The translations under genes were made by a program, and so were the position numbers. The notes beneath the pieces were generated by a model. It worked only from the letters and a program-made list of their open reading frames with translations. It was not told the origin of the DNA and did no database searches. Shown in pieces: positions 46,361 through 56,296 of a DNA stretch of 64,000 nt. Each line of letters starts with the position of its first letter. Position 1 is the first letter of the stretch. Source of the stretch: Streptomyces sp. YIM 121038 (GTDB lineage: Bacteria; Actinomycetota; Actinomycetes; Streptomycetales; Streptomycetaceae); the NCBI RefSeq assembly GCF_006088715.1, contig NZ_CP030771.1, positions 6,715,501 to 6,779,500 on the forward strand, in the 5' to 3' direction.

Positions 46361-46396
46361 CCGTCGCCTGACGGCCCTTCGCCCGTCGGATGACGG
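46361..46396. repeat. Two tandem palindromes between glnD and ffh
   Basis: CCGTC-GCCT-GACGG (46361-46374) and CCGTC-GGAT-GACGG (46383-46396) have identical arms with different centres, 22 bp apart centre to centre. They are either a pair of operator sites about two helical turns apart or stem-loops at the end of glnD. Confidence 0.6.
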
Positions 46397-46478
46397 CAGG
46401 CAGGGACGCTTGGCTTGCCGGGCCCGATACCCTGGGGTGCAACGCTTACCATCGCCGACCCTGAGGACCGACTCCGCC

Positions 46479-48038
46479 GTGTTCGATACTCTCTCCGATC
46501 GCCTCGCAGCCACCTTCAAAACCCTCCGGGGCAAGGGCAGGCTGTCCGAGGCGGACATCGACGTCACGGCGCGCGAGATCCGTATCGCCCTGCTGGAAGC
46601 CGACGTGGCGCTGCCCGTCGTCCGTGCCTTCATCAAGCAGGTCAAGGAGCGCGCGGTCGGGGCCGAGGTCTCGCAGGCCCTGAATCCTGCCCAGCAGGTC
46701 ATCAAGATCGTCAACGAGGAACTGGTCGCGATCCTCGGCGGCGAGACCCGCCGCCTGCGCTTCGCCAAGCAGCCGCCGACGGTCATCATGCTCGCCGGTC
46801 TCCAGGGCGCCGGTAAGACCACGCTCGCCGGAAAGCTCGGCCACTGGCTGAAGTCGCAGGGCCACTCGCCGCTGCTCGTGGCCTGTGACCTCCAGCGTCC
46901 GAACGCCGTGAACCAGCTGAGCGTCGTCGCCGAGCGCGCGGGCGTCGGCGTGTACGCCCCGCAGCCGGGCAACGGCGTGGGCGACCCGGTGCAGGTCGCC
47001 AAGGACTCCATCGAGTACGCGAAGACCAAGGTCCACGACGTCGTCATCGTCGACACCGCCGGCCGCCTCGGCATCGACCAGGAGCTGATGCAGCAGGCCG
47101 CGGACATCCGCGACGCGGTCAGCCCGGACGAGGTCCTGTTCGTCGTCGACGCCATGATCGGTCAGGACGCGGTCAACACGGCCGAGGCCTTCCGCGACGG
47201 CGTCGGCTTCGACGGCGTGGTGCTCTCCAAGCTCGACGGCGACGCCCGCGGTGGCGCGGCCCTGTCGATCGCGCACGTCACCGGCCGCCAGATCATGTTC
47301 GCGTCGAACGGCGAGAAGCTGGACGACTTCGACGCGTTCCACCCGGACCGCATGGCGTCCCGCATCCTCGGCATGGGCGACATGCTCACGCTGATCGAGA
47401 AGGCCGAGCAGACCTTCTCGCAGCAAGAGGCCGAGAAGATGGCCTCGAAGCTGGCCTCCAAGAAGGGCCAGGACTTCACGCTCGATGACTTCCTGGCGCA
47501 GATGGAGCAGGTCAGGAAGATGGGGTCGATCTCCAAGCTCCTCGGCATGCTGCCCGGCATGGGCCAGATCAAGGACCAGATCAACAACCTGGACGAGCGG
47601 GACGTCGACCGCACGGCCGCGATCATCAAGTCGATGACGCCGGGCGAGCGCCAGGACCCCACGATCATCAACGGCTCGCGCCGCGCCCGTATCGCCAAGG
47701 GCTCCGGCGTCGAGGTCAGCGCGGTGAAGGGCCTGGTCGAGCGGTTCTTCGAGGCCCGCAAGATGATGTCCCGCATGGCCCAGGGCGGCGGCATGCCGGG
47801 GATGCCCGGGATGCCGGGCATGGGCGGCGGCCCCGGTCGGCAGAAGAAGAAGCAGAAGCAGGCCAAGGGCAAGCAGCGCTCGGGCAACCCGATGAAGCGC
47901 AAGCAGCAGGAGGACGAGGCCGCCGCGCGGCGTGCCGCGGCCGAGGAAGCCGCCGCGGGCGGCGCGTTCGGCCTGCCGGCCGGGCAGGGCGGCAAGGACT
48001 TCGAGCTGCCGGACGAGTTCAAGAAGTTCATGGGCTGA
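46479..48038 (+). CDS. ffh: Signal recognition particle protein Ffh
   Basis: SRP54 GTPase that binds signal sequences and 4.5S RNA. N and G domains: GLQGAGKTTLAGKL (near 106), DTAGRLGIDQEL and SKLDGDARGGA. The Met-rich M domain begins near 300 and ends in GGGMPGMPGMPGMGGGPGRQ followed by a Lys-rich tail. 519 residues from the GTG at 46479 after GAGGA. Its receptor ftsY and four signal peptidases are in this same window. Confidence 0.97.
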   Translation: MFDTLSDRLAATFKTLRGKGRLSEADIDVTAREIRIALLEADVALPVVRAFIKQVKERAVGAEVSQALNPAQQVIKIVNEELVAILGGETRRLRFAKQPPTVIMLAGLQGAGKTTLAGKLGHWLKSQGHSPLLVACDLQRPNAVNQLSVVAERAGVGVYAPQPGNGVGDPVQVAKDSIEYAKTKVHDVVIVDTAGRLGIDQELMQQAADIRDAVSPDEVLFVVDAMIGQDAVNTAEAFRDGVGFDGVVLSKLDGDARGGAALSIAHVTGRQIMFASNGEKLDDFDAFHPDRMASRILGMGDMLTLIEKAEQTFSQQEAEKMASKLASKKGQDFTLDDFLAQMEQVRKMGSISKLLGMLPGMGQIKDQINNLDERDVDRTAAIIKSMTPGERQDPTIINGSRRARIAKGSGVEVSAVKGLVERFFEARKMMSRMAQGGGMPGMPGMPGMGGGPGRQKKKQKQAKGKQRSGNPMKRKQQEDEAAARRAAAEEAAAGGAFGLPAGQGGKDFELPDEFKKFMG

Positions 48039-48061
48039 GCCCGGACCGTCGTGTGAGTGCG

Positions 48062-48095
48062 CTGGGGCGCCCCTTCGTGAGGAGGGGCGCCCCAG
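48062..48095 (+). terminator. ffh terminator
   Basis: Perfect 13-bp stem CTGGGGCGCCCCT / AGGGGCGCCCCAG (48062-48074, 48083-48095) with an 8-nt loop, 24 nt after ffh. Confidence 0.85.
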
Positions 48096-48150
48096 GCGCG
48101 TTCGGCGGGGGATCGGGGGCCGTCCGCGCGGGTGCCGGGCGGGTTTTTGT

Positions 48151-48161
48151 GACGTAACGTC
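48151..48161 (+). promoter_or_regulatory. Palindromic -10 region of the ftsH-type gene
   Basis: GACGT-A-ACGTC is a perfect 11-bp palindrome containing TAACGT (48155-48160), which ends 6 nt before the ATG. No Shine-Dalgarno is present. The mRNA is probably leaderless. Confidence 0.45.
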
Positions 48162-48166
48162 CGCTT

Positions 48167-50098
48167 ATGAGCAACCCCGTGCCGCCGCGCCAGAAGCCCG
48201 AGCAGCCCTGGCGCTCCGAGGGCGCTCCGGAGCCGCCGCCCGCACCGCCGCCCAAGCGGAAGATGCCGGGCGGCTGGGGCGGGCTCATCCTCACGGCCCT
48301 GATCGTGTACCTGATCGCCAACCTCGTCCTCTCCTTCTTCAACGACGGCGACGAGCCGACCATCTCGTACACCGAATTCAGCAAGCAGGTCGACGACGGC
48401 AACGTGTCGAAGATCTACTCCAAGGGCGACGCGATCCAGGGGCAGCTCAAGAAGGAGCAGAAGGACCCGGACGGCGACGGGACGTATACGAAGTTCACGA
48501 CCCAGCGGCCCGCGTTCGCGGACGACAAGCTGTGGCAGGACCTGACCAAGAACAAGGTCACGGTCACGGCCGAGCCGGTGGTGCAGGAGCGCAGCTTCCT
48601 GTCGAACCTGCTGATCTCGCTGGCGCCGATGCTGCTCCTGGTGGTGCTGTGGATCTTCATCGCGCGGCGGATGGCGTCCGGCATGGGCGGTGCGGGCGGG
48701 ATGCTCGGGCGCAAGCAGCCGCCGAAGCCGGTGGAGCTGGAGCCGGGCAAGAAGCGCACCACGTTCGAGGACGTCGCGGGCATCGACGAGGTCGAGGGCG
48801 AGCTGAACGACGTCGTCGACTTCCTGCGCAACCCCGACGAGTACCGGAAGATGGGCGCCCGGATGCCCGGCGGCGTGCTGCTCGCCGGGCCGCCGGGCAC
48901 GGGCAAGACGCTGCTCGCGCGGGCGGTGGCGGGGGAGGCGGGGGTGCCGTTCTTCTCGGCGTCGGCCTCCGAGTTCATCGAGATGATCGTGGGTGTCGGT
49001 GCCTCGCGGGTGCGGGAGCTGTTCGCGGAGGCCCGCAAGGTCGCGCCCGCGATCATCTTCATCGACGAGATCGACACCATCGGGCGGGCGCGCGGCGGCG
49101 GCAGCGGCATGGGCGGCCACGACGAGCGCGAGCAGACGCTCAACCAGATCCTGACCGAGATGGACGGCTTCTCCGGCTCGGAGGGCGTCATCGTCATCGC
49201 GGCCACGAACCGGGCCGACATCCTCGACCCGGCCCTGACCCGCCCCGGCCGCTTCGACCGGATCGTGAACGTCTCGCCGCCCGACCGGGACGGCCGCGAG
49301 GCCATCCTCAAGATCCATACGCGGGCGATCCCGATGGCGGACGGTGTCGACCTGGCCCAGGTGGCGCGCACCACGCCGGGGATGACCGGCGCGGACCTGG
49401 CGAACCTCGCCAACGAAGCGGCTCTCCTCGCGGTGAAGCGCAAGCAGTCCGCCGTCACCCAGTCCGACCTCTCCGAGGCCCTGGAGAAGGTCCAGCTGGG
49501 TGCGGAGCGGCCGTTGGTCATGCCGGAAGAGGAGCGGCGCCGGACGGCGTACCACGAGAGCGGGCACGCCCTGCTCGGCATGTTGCAGCCGGGCGCCGAC
49601 CCCGTCCGCAAGATCACCATCGTGCCGCGCGGCCGTGCCCTCGGCGTCACGCTCTCCACGCCGGACTCCGACAGATACGCGTACACGGAGGAGTATCTGC
49701 GCGGCCGCATCATCGGCGCGCTCGGCGGCATGGCGGCCGAACACGTCGTCTACGGGGTCATCACCACGGGTGCCGAGAACGACCTGGAGCAGGTCACCAA
49801 CATCGCGCGCGGGATGGTAGCCCGCTGGGGCATGAGCGAGCGCGTCGGCCGGCTCTCGGCCCTGCCGAACGACGCCCAGCAGGCGTACGGCCTCGCCGCC
49901 GCTCCGGAGACCCTCGACACCATCGACGGCGAGATGCGCCGCATCGTGGACGAGTGCTATGACAGCGCCTGCCGCCAACTGCGGGATCACCGCGGCCAAT
50001 TGGATGCCCTGGCCGACGCCTTGCTGGAGAACGAGACCCTGGAGGAGGCGGACGCCTACCGGGTGGCCGGAATCACCCGCCTCACGAAGGACGGCTGA
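48167..50098 (+). CDS. ftsH: FtsH-family AAA zinc metalloprotease (M41)
   Basis: 643-residue membrane-anchored protease. Pro-rich cytosolic start, membrane helices at about 38-57 and 145-165, then AAA with GPPGTGKT (near 241), [11 protein letters not shown] and the second region of homology [20 protein letters not shown]. The M41 zinc site HESGH is near 463. It degrades misfolded membrane and short-lived regulatory proteins. Streptomyces carry another FtsH near the folE/hpt region, so this is probably the second paralogue. Confidence 0.93.
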   Translation: MSNPVPPRQKPEQPWRSEGAPEPPPAPPPKRKMPGGWGGLILTALIVYLIANLVLSFFNDGDEPTISYTEFSKQVDDGNVSKIYSKGDAIQGQLKKEQKDPDGDGTYTKFTTQRPAFADDKLWQDLTKNKVTVTAEPVVQERSFLSNLLISLAPMLLLVVLWIFIARRMASGMGGAGGMLGRKQPPKPVELEPGKKRTTFEDVAGIDEVEGELNDVVDFLRNPDEYRKMGARMPGGVLLAGPPGTGKTLLARAVAGEAGVPFFSASASEFIEMIVGVGASRVRELFAEARKVAPAIIFIDEIDTIGRARGGGSGMGGHDEREQTLNQILTEMDGFSGSEGVIVIAATNRADILDPALTRPGRFDRIVNVSPPDRDGREAILKIHTRAIPMADGVDLAQVARTTPGMTGADLANLANEAALLAVKRKQSAVTQSDLSEALEKVQLGAERPLVMPEEERRRTAYHESGHALLGMLQPGADPVRKITIVPRGRALGVTLSTPDSDRYAYTEEYLRGRIIGALGGMAAEHVVYGVITTGAENDLEQVTNIARGMVARWGMSERVGRLSALPNDAQQAYGLAAAPETLDTIDGEMRRIVDECYDSACRQLRDHRGQLDALADALLENETLEEADAYRVAGITRLTKDG

Positions 50099-50177
50099 AG
50101 CCGAGGGGGGCAGACACGACGGTGTGCGGGCCAGTCGTGATCTATGGGGATGACGGCTATGTCTACGGAGAGGGTGG

Positions 50178-51032
50178 CTACGGCGTTCGGGCGATGAGGT
50201 AGCGGAAGACGTTCGGCATCCATATCGTGCCGTCGCGGCGCCGGTGCGGGTGGAGGGCCTCGGTCAGCTCCTTGTCGACCTGCGCCTGGTCCGTCGCGCC
50301 GACCGCCGCGTCGAACAGGCCTGTGGACAGGAGCCCGCGGACGGCGCTGTCCATGTCGGCGTAGCCGAAGGGGCAGGCCACGCGGCCCGAGCCGTCGGGC
50401 CTGAGGCCCGCGCGCTGCGCGACGTCCTCCAAGTCGTCCCGGCAGGCGGCACGCCAGCCGACGGCACCGCGCAGAGGGTCGGCGAGTTTCGTCGCCACCC
50501 GGAGCACCGACGAGGTCGTGCAGCGCTCCGGCGGGCCCCAGCCCACCAGGACCACCGGCGCGCCGCGCTCGGCGAGCGGCGTCGCGACGTCGAGCAGGGC
50601 CGACAGGTCGTCGGCATCGCCCGCCGTGCACCCGATCGGCTGGAACGCGGTCACCAGGGTGTACGCGGGCACGTCCGGCGCGGCGGCGTCCCCGGGGGAG
50701 CCCTGGAGGAGGCGCGTGCCGGCGTGCGCGGCGAACGGTCCCTCGGGCGTGAGGCGTTGGCGGGCGAGGGCGAGCCGTTCGGGCGCCGTCGGCTCGACGC
50801 CGGTCACCGTCGCGCCGCGCGAGGCCGCCATCAGCAGGGCGAGCCCGGAGCCGCAGCCCAGGTCGAGCAGGCGGGTGCCCGCGCCCACTTCGAGTCGTCG
50901 GTACACCGCGTCCACGAGGGGGACCAGCATCCGCTCCTGGATCTCCGCCCAGTCACGCGCGCGTGCGCACCGGTCCACACGTGGGGGTGCACCCGCGCGC
51001 GGGAGGTGTGGGTGCACGAGCGTAGGTGTCAT
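50178..51032 (-). CDS. Class I SAM-dependent methyltransferase
   Basis: 284 residues with a clear SAM-binding motif I (LLDLGCGSGLALLMAASRG) and acidic loop (VTGVEPTAP). The middle has VVLVGWGPPERCTTSS, and the tail ends in PNVFRYLIARTP, similar to small-molecule methyltransferases. The substrate is unknown. It is convergent with ftsH and divergent from the prolyl-tRNA synthetase gene, 214 nt away. I do not recognise it as part of the conserved core. Confidence 0.8.
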   Translation of the reverse strand: MTPTLVHPHLPRAGAPPRVDRCARARDWAEIQERMLVPLVDAVYRRLEVGAGTRLLDLGCGSGLALLMAASRGATVTGVEPTAPERLALARQRLTPEGPFAAHAGTRLLQGSPGDAAAPDVPAYTLVTAFQPIGCTAGDADDLSALLDVATPLAERGAPVVLVGWGPPERCTTSSVLRVATKLADPLRGAVGWRAACRDDLEDVAQRAGLRPDGSGRVACPFGYADMDSAVRGLLSTGLFDAAVGATDQAQVDKELTEALHPHRRRDGTIWMPNVFRYLIARTP

Positions 51033-51246
51033 CGAAAGCGCCCCAATCCGCTGAGAGTCGTCCAGCTGATTCCTTACGATGCGTCCGCCCCCATGACGTG
51101 CGTTCGCTCTCCCCCGTATGCCAGGGAACTCCGCTTCCGCCGTGGCGTCCAGAGGTTGTCAGGCAATGCTTGTGTGCCCCCGTCGTGCGCCCCTGCGGAG
51201 CGATAATTCCGGACCCTTCAGACGGCTCGGACGTACCATGCGCGCC

Positions 51247-52662
51247 ATGGCAAAGGCACCCGTACTCACGCCCCGCGGGGACGACTTCCCCCGCTGGTAC
51301 CAGGACCTGATCAGCAAGGCGGAGCTGGCCGACAACGGCCCGGTGCGCGGCACCATGGTCATCCGCCCGTACGGCTACGGCCTGTGGGAGCGGATGCAGC
51401 AGGACCTGGACGCGCGCATCAAGGGCACCGGTGCGCAGAACGCGTACTTCCCGCTGCTCATCCCGCAGTCGTATCTGACGCGGGAGGCCGAGCACGTCGA
51501 GGGCTTCGCCCCGGAGCTCGCCGTCGTCACGCACGGCGGCGGCAAGGAGCTGGAGGAGCCGGTCGTGGTCCGGCCCACCTCGGAGACCATCGTCAACGAG
51601 TACTTCTCCAAGTGGGTGCAGAGCTACCGCGACCTGCCCCTGCTGATCAACCAGTGGGCCAACGTGGTCCGCTGGGAGCTGCGCCCCCGGCTGTTCCTGC
51701 GCACCTCGGAGTTCTTGTGGCAGGAGGGGCACACCGCCCACGCGACGTACGAGGACGCGCGGGACTTCGCCGCCCGGATCCACCGGGACGTCTACGGGGC
51801 CTTCATGCGGGACGTCCTCGCGATGGACTTCGTGCTCGGCCGCAAGAGCGCCAAGGAGCGCTTCGCCGGGGCGATCAACACCCTCACGCTCGAAGGGATG
51901 ATGGGCGACGGCAAGGCCCTCCAGCTCGGCACCAGCCACGAACTCGGCCAGAACTTCGCGCGCGCCTTCCAGACCCAGTACCTGTCCAAGGACGGCACGC
52001 AGGAGCTCGTCTGGCAGACCTCCTGGGGCGCCACGACGCGTCTGGTGGGCGCCCTGGTGATGATGCACGGTGACGACGACGGGCTGTGCGTGCCGCCGCG
52101 CCTCGCACCCGTGCAGGTCGTCGTGCTCGCCGTGAAGGACGACGAGGCCGTCCTCGCGAAGGTCCGCGAGGTCGGCGAGCGGCTGACGGCGGCGGGCGTG
52201 CGCGTCCAGGTCGACGACCGTACGGACGTGCCGTTCGGGCGGCGCGCGGTCGACTGGGAGCTCAAGGGGGTGCCGGTGCGCGTGGAGGTCGGCCCGCGCG
52301 ATCTGGCGGGCGGCACCGCGATGCTCGTGCGCCGCGTCGCGGGCGGCAAGCGGCCCGTGGCCCTCGACGCCCTCGCCGCGCTGCTGCCCACCGTCCTGGA
52401 GGAGGACCAGGAACTGCTCCTGGCCCGGGCCCGGGAGCGCCGTGAGTCCCGTACGAGCGAGGTGACCGGCGTGGAGGAGGCCGTGGAGGTCGCGTCGGCG
52501 GGCGGCTGGGCGCGCGTTCCGTGGTCCGCGCTCGGGCCCGACGGCGAGGCCCGGCTCGCCGAGCGCGGCGTGACCGTACGGTGTCTGGTCACGGAGGACG
52601 GGGCGGTGCCGGACGCCGATGAGACACCCGGTAACGTCGCCCTCGTAGCGCGCGCTTATTGA
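51247..52662 (+). CDS. proS: Prolyl-tRNA synthetase, archaeal/eukaryotic type (class 3)
   Basis: 471-residue class II aminoacyl-tRNA synthetase. Motif 2 region RWELRPRLFLRTSEFLWQEG, RPTSETIVNEYFSKW and the ATP/Pro pocket QTSWGATTRLVGALVMMHGD match the short ProRS without the bacterial editing insertion. An anticodon-binding domain follows. Two ATGs are possible (51238, 51247). TACCAT (51234-51239) ends 7 nt before 51247 and there is no Shine-Dalgarno, favouring 51247. Streptomyces normally have a bacterial-type ProRS elsewhere, so this may be an extra copy. Confidence 0.92.
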   Translation: MAKAPVLTPRGDDFPRWYQDLISKAELADNGPVRGTMVIRPYGYGLWERMQQDLDARIKGTGAQNAYFPLLIPQSYLTREAEHVEGFAPELAVVTHGGGKELEEPVVVRPTSETIVNEYFSKWVQSYRDLPLLINQWANVVRWELRPRLFLRTSEFLWQEGHTAHATYEDARDFAARIHRDVYGAFMRDVLAMDFVLGRKSAKERFAGAINTLTLEGMMGDGKALQLGTSHELGQNFARAFQTQYLSKDGTQELVWQTSWGATTRLVGALVMMHGDDDGLCVPPRLAPVQVVVLAVKDDEAVLAKVREVGERLTAAGVRVQVDDRTDVPFGRRAVDWELKGVPVRVEVGPRDLAGGTAMLVRRVAGGKRPVALDALAALLPTVLEEDQELLLARARERRESRTSEVTGVEEAVEVASAGGWARVPWSALGPDGEARLAERGVTVRCLVTEDGAVPDADETPGNVALVARAY

Positions 52663-52942
52663 GACTTGGGGTTCCGGTCGGGCTGCCTTCGGGGCGCCTT
52701 CCGGGGCTTCTCCTGGGCGACGCCTTGCGTCCTGCGCAACAGGCGCCCCGGCGCGCGGAGTTGACCCGAGCGCCGGGGCGTACGCGCCGCTACGTACCGG
52801 CTTGATGCGAGCTGCGAGGCTTCTCCGCAGATCAGCGCACCCGCCCTCGTCCGGACGCATCAACGGCAACTGACGGGTAAGTGCAAAATATTTGAGATGC
52901 CCCGGAATGGAACCCGGAGGCACCTCGGCTCGTTGTCACGAC

Positions 52943-53539
52943 GTGAGCACGACACCACCTGTTCTCGCCGCAGAGCTGGCACAGGCGTGGGCCGATATTC
53001 AGCGGCACCACCCTGAGCTGCCGGACCTAGCCGCGCCCGAATCCCTGATCGGAGAGTCGTCGTCCGCCTGTGGCGCCGAGCTCTCCTTCGAGCGACTGCT
53101 GCATGAAGCAGTCCACGGCATCGCCGCAGCCCGCGGTGTGCGCGACACTTCACGCGCGGGCCGCTACCACAACCGCAGATTCCTCGCGATCGCCGAGGAG
53201 ATGGGCCTCGACCATCCCGAGGAGCCGCATCCGAGCAGCGGCTTCTCCCTGGTCACGCTCAACCCCGAGGCCAAGAAGCGCTACCGCCCGACGATGGACC
53301 GGCTCCAGCGCGCCCTCAAGGCGCACACCGCCGCGACCACGGCGGACACCACCCGCACCTTCCGCGGCCCGGCCGCCCGGCACGGCTCCTCCGGCGGCGG
53401 AGTGCGCGTGAAGGCCGTCTGCGACTGCGGGCGCAACGTCCGCGTCGTGCCGTCGGTGCTCGCCCAGGCCCCCATCATGTGCGGCGGCTGCGGGAAACCC
53501 TTCCGCATCCCGGAAGTGGTGGGCGTGGGCGCGGGGTGA
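52943..53539 (+). CDS. SprT-like putative zinc metalloprotein with zinc ribbon
   Basis: 198 residues. HEAVH (54-58) with a further His in YHNRRF (H76) matches the SprT/Spartan metallopeptidase pattern HExxH...H. The C-terminal ~40 residues hold a zinc ribbon (CDCGRN and CGGCGKPF). Spartan proteases cut DNA-protein crosslinks; bacterial members are uncharacterised. The GTG at 52943 starts the conserved region. It ends before a hairpin that separates it from rpsP. The assignment rests on motifs only. Confidence 0.7.
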   Translation: MSTTPPVLAAELAQAWADIQRHHPELPDLAAPESLIGESSSACGAELSFERLLHEAVHGIAAARGVRDTSRAGRYHNRRFLAIAEEMGLDHPEEPHPSSGFSLVTLNPEAKKRYRPTMDRLQRALKAHTAATTADTTRTFRGPAARHGSSGGGVRVKAVCDCGRNVRVVPSVLAQAPIMCGGCGKPFRIPEVVGVGAG

Positions 53540-53564
53540 CCCCCCGCGCGGGGGTGATCGTTCT

Positions 53565-53590
53565 CCCCAGGGCGGCGCCGCGCCCTGGGG
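53565..53590 (+). terminator. Hairpin after the SprT-like gene
   Basis: 10-bp stem CCCCAGGGCG / CGCCCTGGGG with a 6-nt loop, 25 nt after the stop. It isolates the rpsP operon. Confidence 0.7.
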
Positions 53591-53855
53591 TGCCCCTCGC
53601 CCGCGGCCGGGGGCGCTGTTGCCGGAACGGAGGCACCCCTCCCGGGCCGGTGGGTGGGCGCGTCCCGGGCCGGTGGGAGGCGAGGTCGGCCGAGGGCGCC
53701 CGTCTCGGGGTGTGGCACAATGGCTAGCTGTACTCGACAGCCGCACAGGACCCCTCTCTCCTCCGGCTGACGCGTCCATCGGGCCACTCGGGTACCGCAA
53801 CCCCACGCGGCATCTCGTTGTGCCCACCCACGTCAAACCAGGAGAACCCACTCCC

Positions 53856-54284
53856 GTGGCAGTCAAGATCAAGCTGAAGCGTCTGGGCAAGATCCGTTCG
53901 CCTCACTACCGCATCGTCGTCGCCGACTCCCGTACCCGCCGTGACGGCCGGGCCATCGAGGAGATCGGTCTGTACCACCCGGTGCAGAACCCGTCGCGCA
54001 TCGAGGTCAACGCCGACCGCGTGGCGTACTGGCTCTCCGTCGGCGCCCAGCCGACCGAGCCCGTTCTCGCCATCCTGAAGAAGACCGGCGACTGGCAGAA
54101 GTTCAAGGGCGAGCCCGCCCCGGCGCCGCTGCTGCAGCCCGAGGTCAAGTCCGCGCGCCCGTCCTTCGAGGCCGTCAGCGCCGAGGACGAGCCCAAGGGT
54201 GAGGCCATCACCCAGAAGGCCAAGAAGGCCGACAAGAAGGCGGACGAGGCCAAGGCCGAGTCCGCCGAGTCGACCGAGGCCTGA
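53856..54284 (+). CDS. rpsP: 30S ribosomal protein S16
   Basis: 142-residue S16: the ~80-residue core ([34 protein letters not shown]) plus an actinobacterial Lys/Ala/Glu-rich C-terminal extension of ~60 residues. The GTG at 53856 follows AGGAGAA. GGCACAAT near 53713-53720 may be the operon -10, giving a leader of about 125 nt. khpA follows 2 nt after the stop. Confidence 0.97.
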   Translation: MAVKIKLKRLGKIRSPHYRIVVADSRTRRDGRAIEEIGLYHPVQNPSRIEVNADRVAYWLSVGAQPTEPVLAILKKTGDWQKFKGEPAPAPLLQPEVKSARPSFEAVSAEDEPKGEAITQKAKKADKKADEAKAESAESTEA

Positions 54285-54286
54285 GC

Positions 54287-54526
54287 ATGCTCGAGGAGGC
54301 TCTCGAGCACCTCGTGAAGGGCATCGTCGACAACCCCGACGACGTGCGGGTCGCCTCGCGCAACCTGCGCCGCGGGCGCGTCCTCGAAGTCCGGGTCCAC
54401 CCGGACGACCTGGGCAAGGTGATCGGCCGTAACGGCCGCACCGCACGCGCCCTGCGCACCGTCGTGGGTGCCATCGGCGGCCGTGGTGTCCGCGTCGACC
54501 TCGTCGACGTGGATCAGGTTCGCTGA
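54287..54526 (+). CDS. khpA: KH-domain RNA-binding protein KhpA
   Basis: 79-residue single KH domain. The nucleic-acid loop GxxG is GRNG in [18 protein letters not shown]. Encoded between rpsP and rimM, its standard place in Gram-positives. KhpA in other bacteria binds many RNAs, often together with KhpB/Jag. A strong hairpin follows before rimM. Confidence 0.95.
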   Translation: MLEEALEHLVKGIVDNPDDVRVASRNLRRGRVLEVRVHPDDLGKVIGRNGRTARALRTVVGAIGGRGVRVDLVDVDQVR

Positions 54527-54544
54527 TAACCGCACGTAGCACCG

Positions 54545-54586
54545 GCTCGGGCCGGGGAGGGCTTCTGAGCCGTCCCCGGCCCGAGC
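54545..54586 (+). terminator. Long hairpin between khpA and rimM
   Basis: Perfect 14-bp stem (arms 54545-54558 and 54573-54586) with a further 4-bp GGCT/AGCC stem inside the loop, followed by TCGTTTTC. It is strong enough to terminate or attenuate transcription within the ribosomal operon. Confidence 0.85.
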
Positions 54587-54636
54587 TCGTTTTCGGGCCC
54601 CGGCCCCAGTCGCAGGTAGGGACAGGAGAGACACCA

Positions 54637-55296
54637 GTGCAGCTCGTAGTCGCGCGGATCGGCCGCGCCCACGGCATCAAGGGCGAGGTCACCGTCGAGG
54701 TGCGCACCGACGAGCCGGAGCTGCGGCTCGGCCCCGGCGCCGTGCTCGCCACCGACCCCGCCGCCCGGGGACCGCTGACCATCGAGACCGGCCGGGTGCA
54801 CAGCGGCCGGCTGCTGCTGCGCTTCGCGGGCGTCAGCGACCGCACCGGCGCCGAGGCGCTGCGCAACACCCTCCTCATCGCCGAGGTCGACCCGGAAGAG
54901 CTGCCCGAGGACGAGGACGAGTTCTACGACCACCAGCTGATGGACCTCGACGTCGTCACCACGGACGGCACCGAGGTCGGCCGGATCACGGAGATCTCCC
55001 ACCTGCCCTCGCAGGACCTCTTCATCGTCGAGCGGCCCGACGGCAGCGAGGTGATGATCCCGTTCGTCGAGTCCATCGTCACCGAGATCGACCTGGAGGA
55101 GCAGCGGGCCGTCATCGACCCGCCGCCCGGCCTCATCGACGACCGCGCCGAGATCGCCTCCAGCAGGGACGCCGAGAGCGCCCCGGAGGGCGACTCCCAG
55201 GGCGACGCGCAGAGCGACTCCCAGGGTGACGCGCAGGACGCCTCCGAGGGCGGCTCCACGGCCGTGCGGGACGCCCGGAGCGAGGGCGACGCCTGA
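54637..55296 (+). CDS. rimM: 16S rRNA processing protein RimM
   Basis: 30S maturation factor that binds S19. RimM N domain ([20 protein letters not shown]) and PRC-barrel domain ([33 protein letters not shown]) end near residue 170. A further ~50 residues are a low-complexity acidic tail with repeated GDSQGDAQ units, not part of the family. The GTG at 54637 follows AGGAGAG. The TGA overlaps the trmD ATG by one base. Confidence 0.95.
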   Translation: MQLVVARIGRAHGIKGEVTVEVRTDEPELRLGPGAVLATDPAARGPLTIETGRVHSGRLLLRFAGVSDRTGAEALRNTLLIAEVDPEELPEDEDEFYDHQLMDLDVVTTDGTEVGRITEISHLPSQDLFIVERPDGSEVMIPFVESIVTEIDLEEQRAVIDPPPGLIDDRAEIASSRDAESAPEGDSQGDAQSDSQGDAQDASEGGSTAVRDARSEGDA

Positions 55297-56117
55297 TGCG
55301 GCTCGACGTCGTCACGATCTTCCCCGAGTACCTGGAACCCCTGAACGTCTCGCTCGTCGGCAAGGCACGCGCCCGCGGCAGCCTCGACGTGCACGTGCAC
55401 GACCTCAGGGAGTGGACGTACGACCGGCACAACACGGTCGACGACACCCCCTACGGCGGCGGCCCCGGCATGGTCATGAAGACCGAGCCCTGGGGCGACG
55501 CCCTCGACCAGGCCCTCGCCGACGGCTACGAGGCGGGCCGCTCGCAGCCCGCCCTGGTCGTCCCGACGCCCAGCGGGCGCCCCTTCACCCAGGAACTCGC
55601 CGTCGAGCTGTCCGAGCGCCCCTGGCTGGTCTTCACGCCCGCGCGCTACGAAGGCATCGACCGCCGCGTCATCGACGAGTACGCGACCCGGATGCCCGTC
55701 TACGAGGTCTCCATCGGCGACTACGTCCTCGCGGGCGGCGAGGCCGCCGTCCTGGTCGTCACCGAGGCCGTGGCCCGGCTCCTGCCGGGCGTGCTCGGCA
55801 ACGCCGAGTCCCACCGCGACGACTCCTTCGCCCCCGGGGCCATGGCCAACCTCCTGGAGGGCCCCGTCTACACCAAGCCCCCCGAGTGGCGCGGCCGCGG
55901 CATCCCGGCCGTCCTGCTCAGCGGCCACCACGGCAAGATCGCGCGCTGGCGCAGGGACGAGGCGCTGCGCCGCACCACCGCCCACCGGCCCGACCTGATC
56001 GAGCGCTGCGAGGCCTCCGCCTTCGACAAGAAGGACCGGGAGATGCTCTCCATCCTGGGCTGGGAGCCCGAGCCCGGCGGCCGATTTTGGCGCAAGGCGC
56101 AGGACGTGGAAGAATAG
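55296..56117 (+). CDS. trmD: tRNA (guanine37-N1)-methyltransferase
   Basis: SPOUT trefoil-knot enzyme making m1G37, which prevents frameshifting. [13 protein letters not shown] start, TPYGGGPGMVMK, RYEGIDRRV and the knot IGDYVLAGGEAAVLV are all intact in 273 residues. It is coupled to rimM (TGATG). rplS follows after 179 nt. Confidence 0.97.
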   Translation: MRLDVVTIFPEYLEPLNVSLVGKARARGSLDVHVHDLREWTYDRHNTVDDTPYGGGPGMVMKTEPWGDALDQALADGYEAGRSQPALVVPTPSGRPFTQELAVELSERPWLVFTPARYEGIDRRVIDEYATRMPVYEVSIGDYVLAGGEAAVLVVTEAVARLLPGVLGNAESHRDDSFAPGAMANLLEGPVYTKPPEWRGRGIPAVLLSGHHGKIARWRRDEALRRTTAHRPDLIERCEASAFDKKDREMLSILGWEPEPGGRFWRKAQDVEE

Positions 56118-56296
56118 GCAGCTGCTGTGCGTCCAGCGTGCGCCCCTGCCACAGGGGGACACGACGCCCGCCCGACGCGTCCAGCGGCCTCCGTGCCGCG
56201 AGTTTCCCCGGAAACGCCCGCGCGTACGGAAGCACCCCGAATCTCATCCCGACATTCCGTTGATGACCTGTGGCATCAGCGAGGAAGCAGACGATC

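Noticed and set aside
51045..51080. CTGAGAG reminiscent of the TPP riboswitch core, upstream of proS
   Set aside because: The other conserved TPP segments are absent and the downstream gene is unrelated to thiamine.
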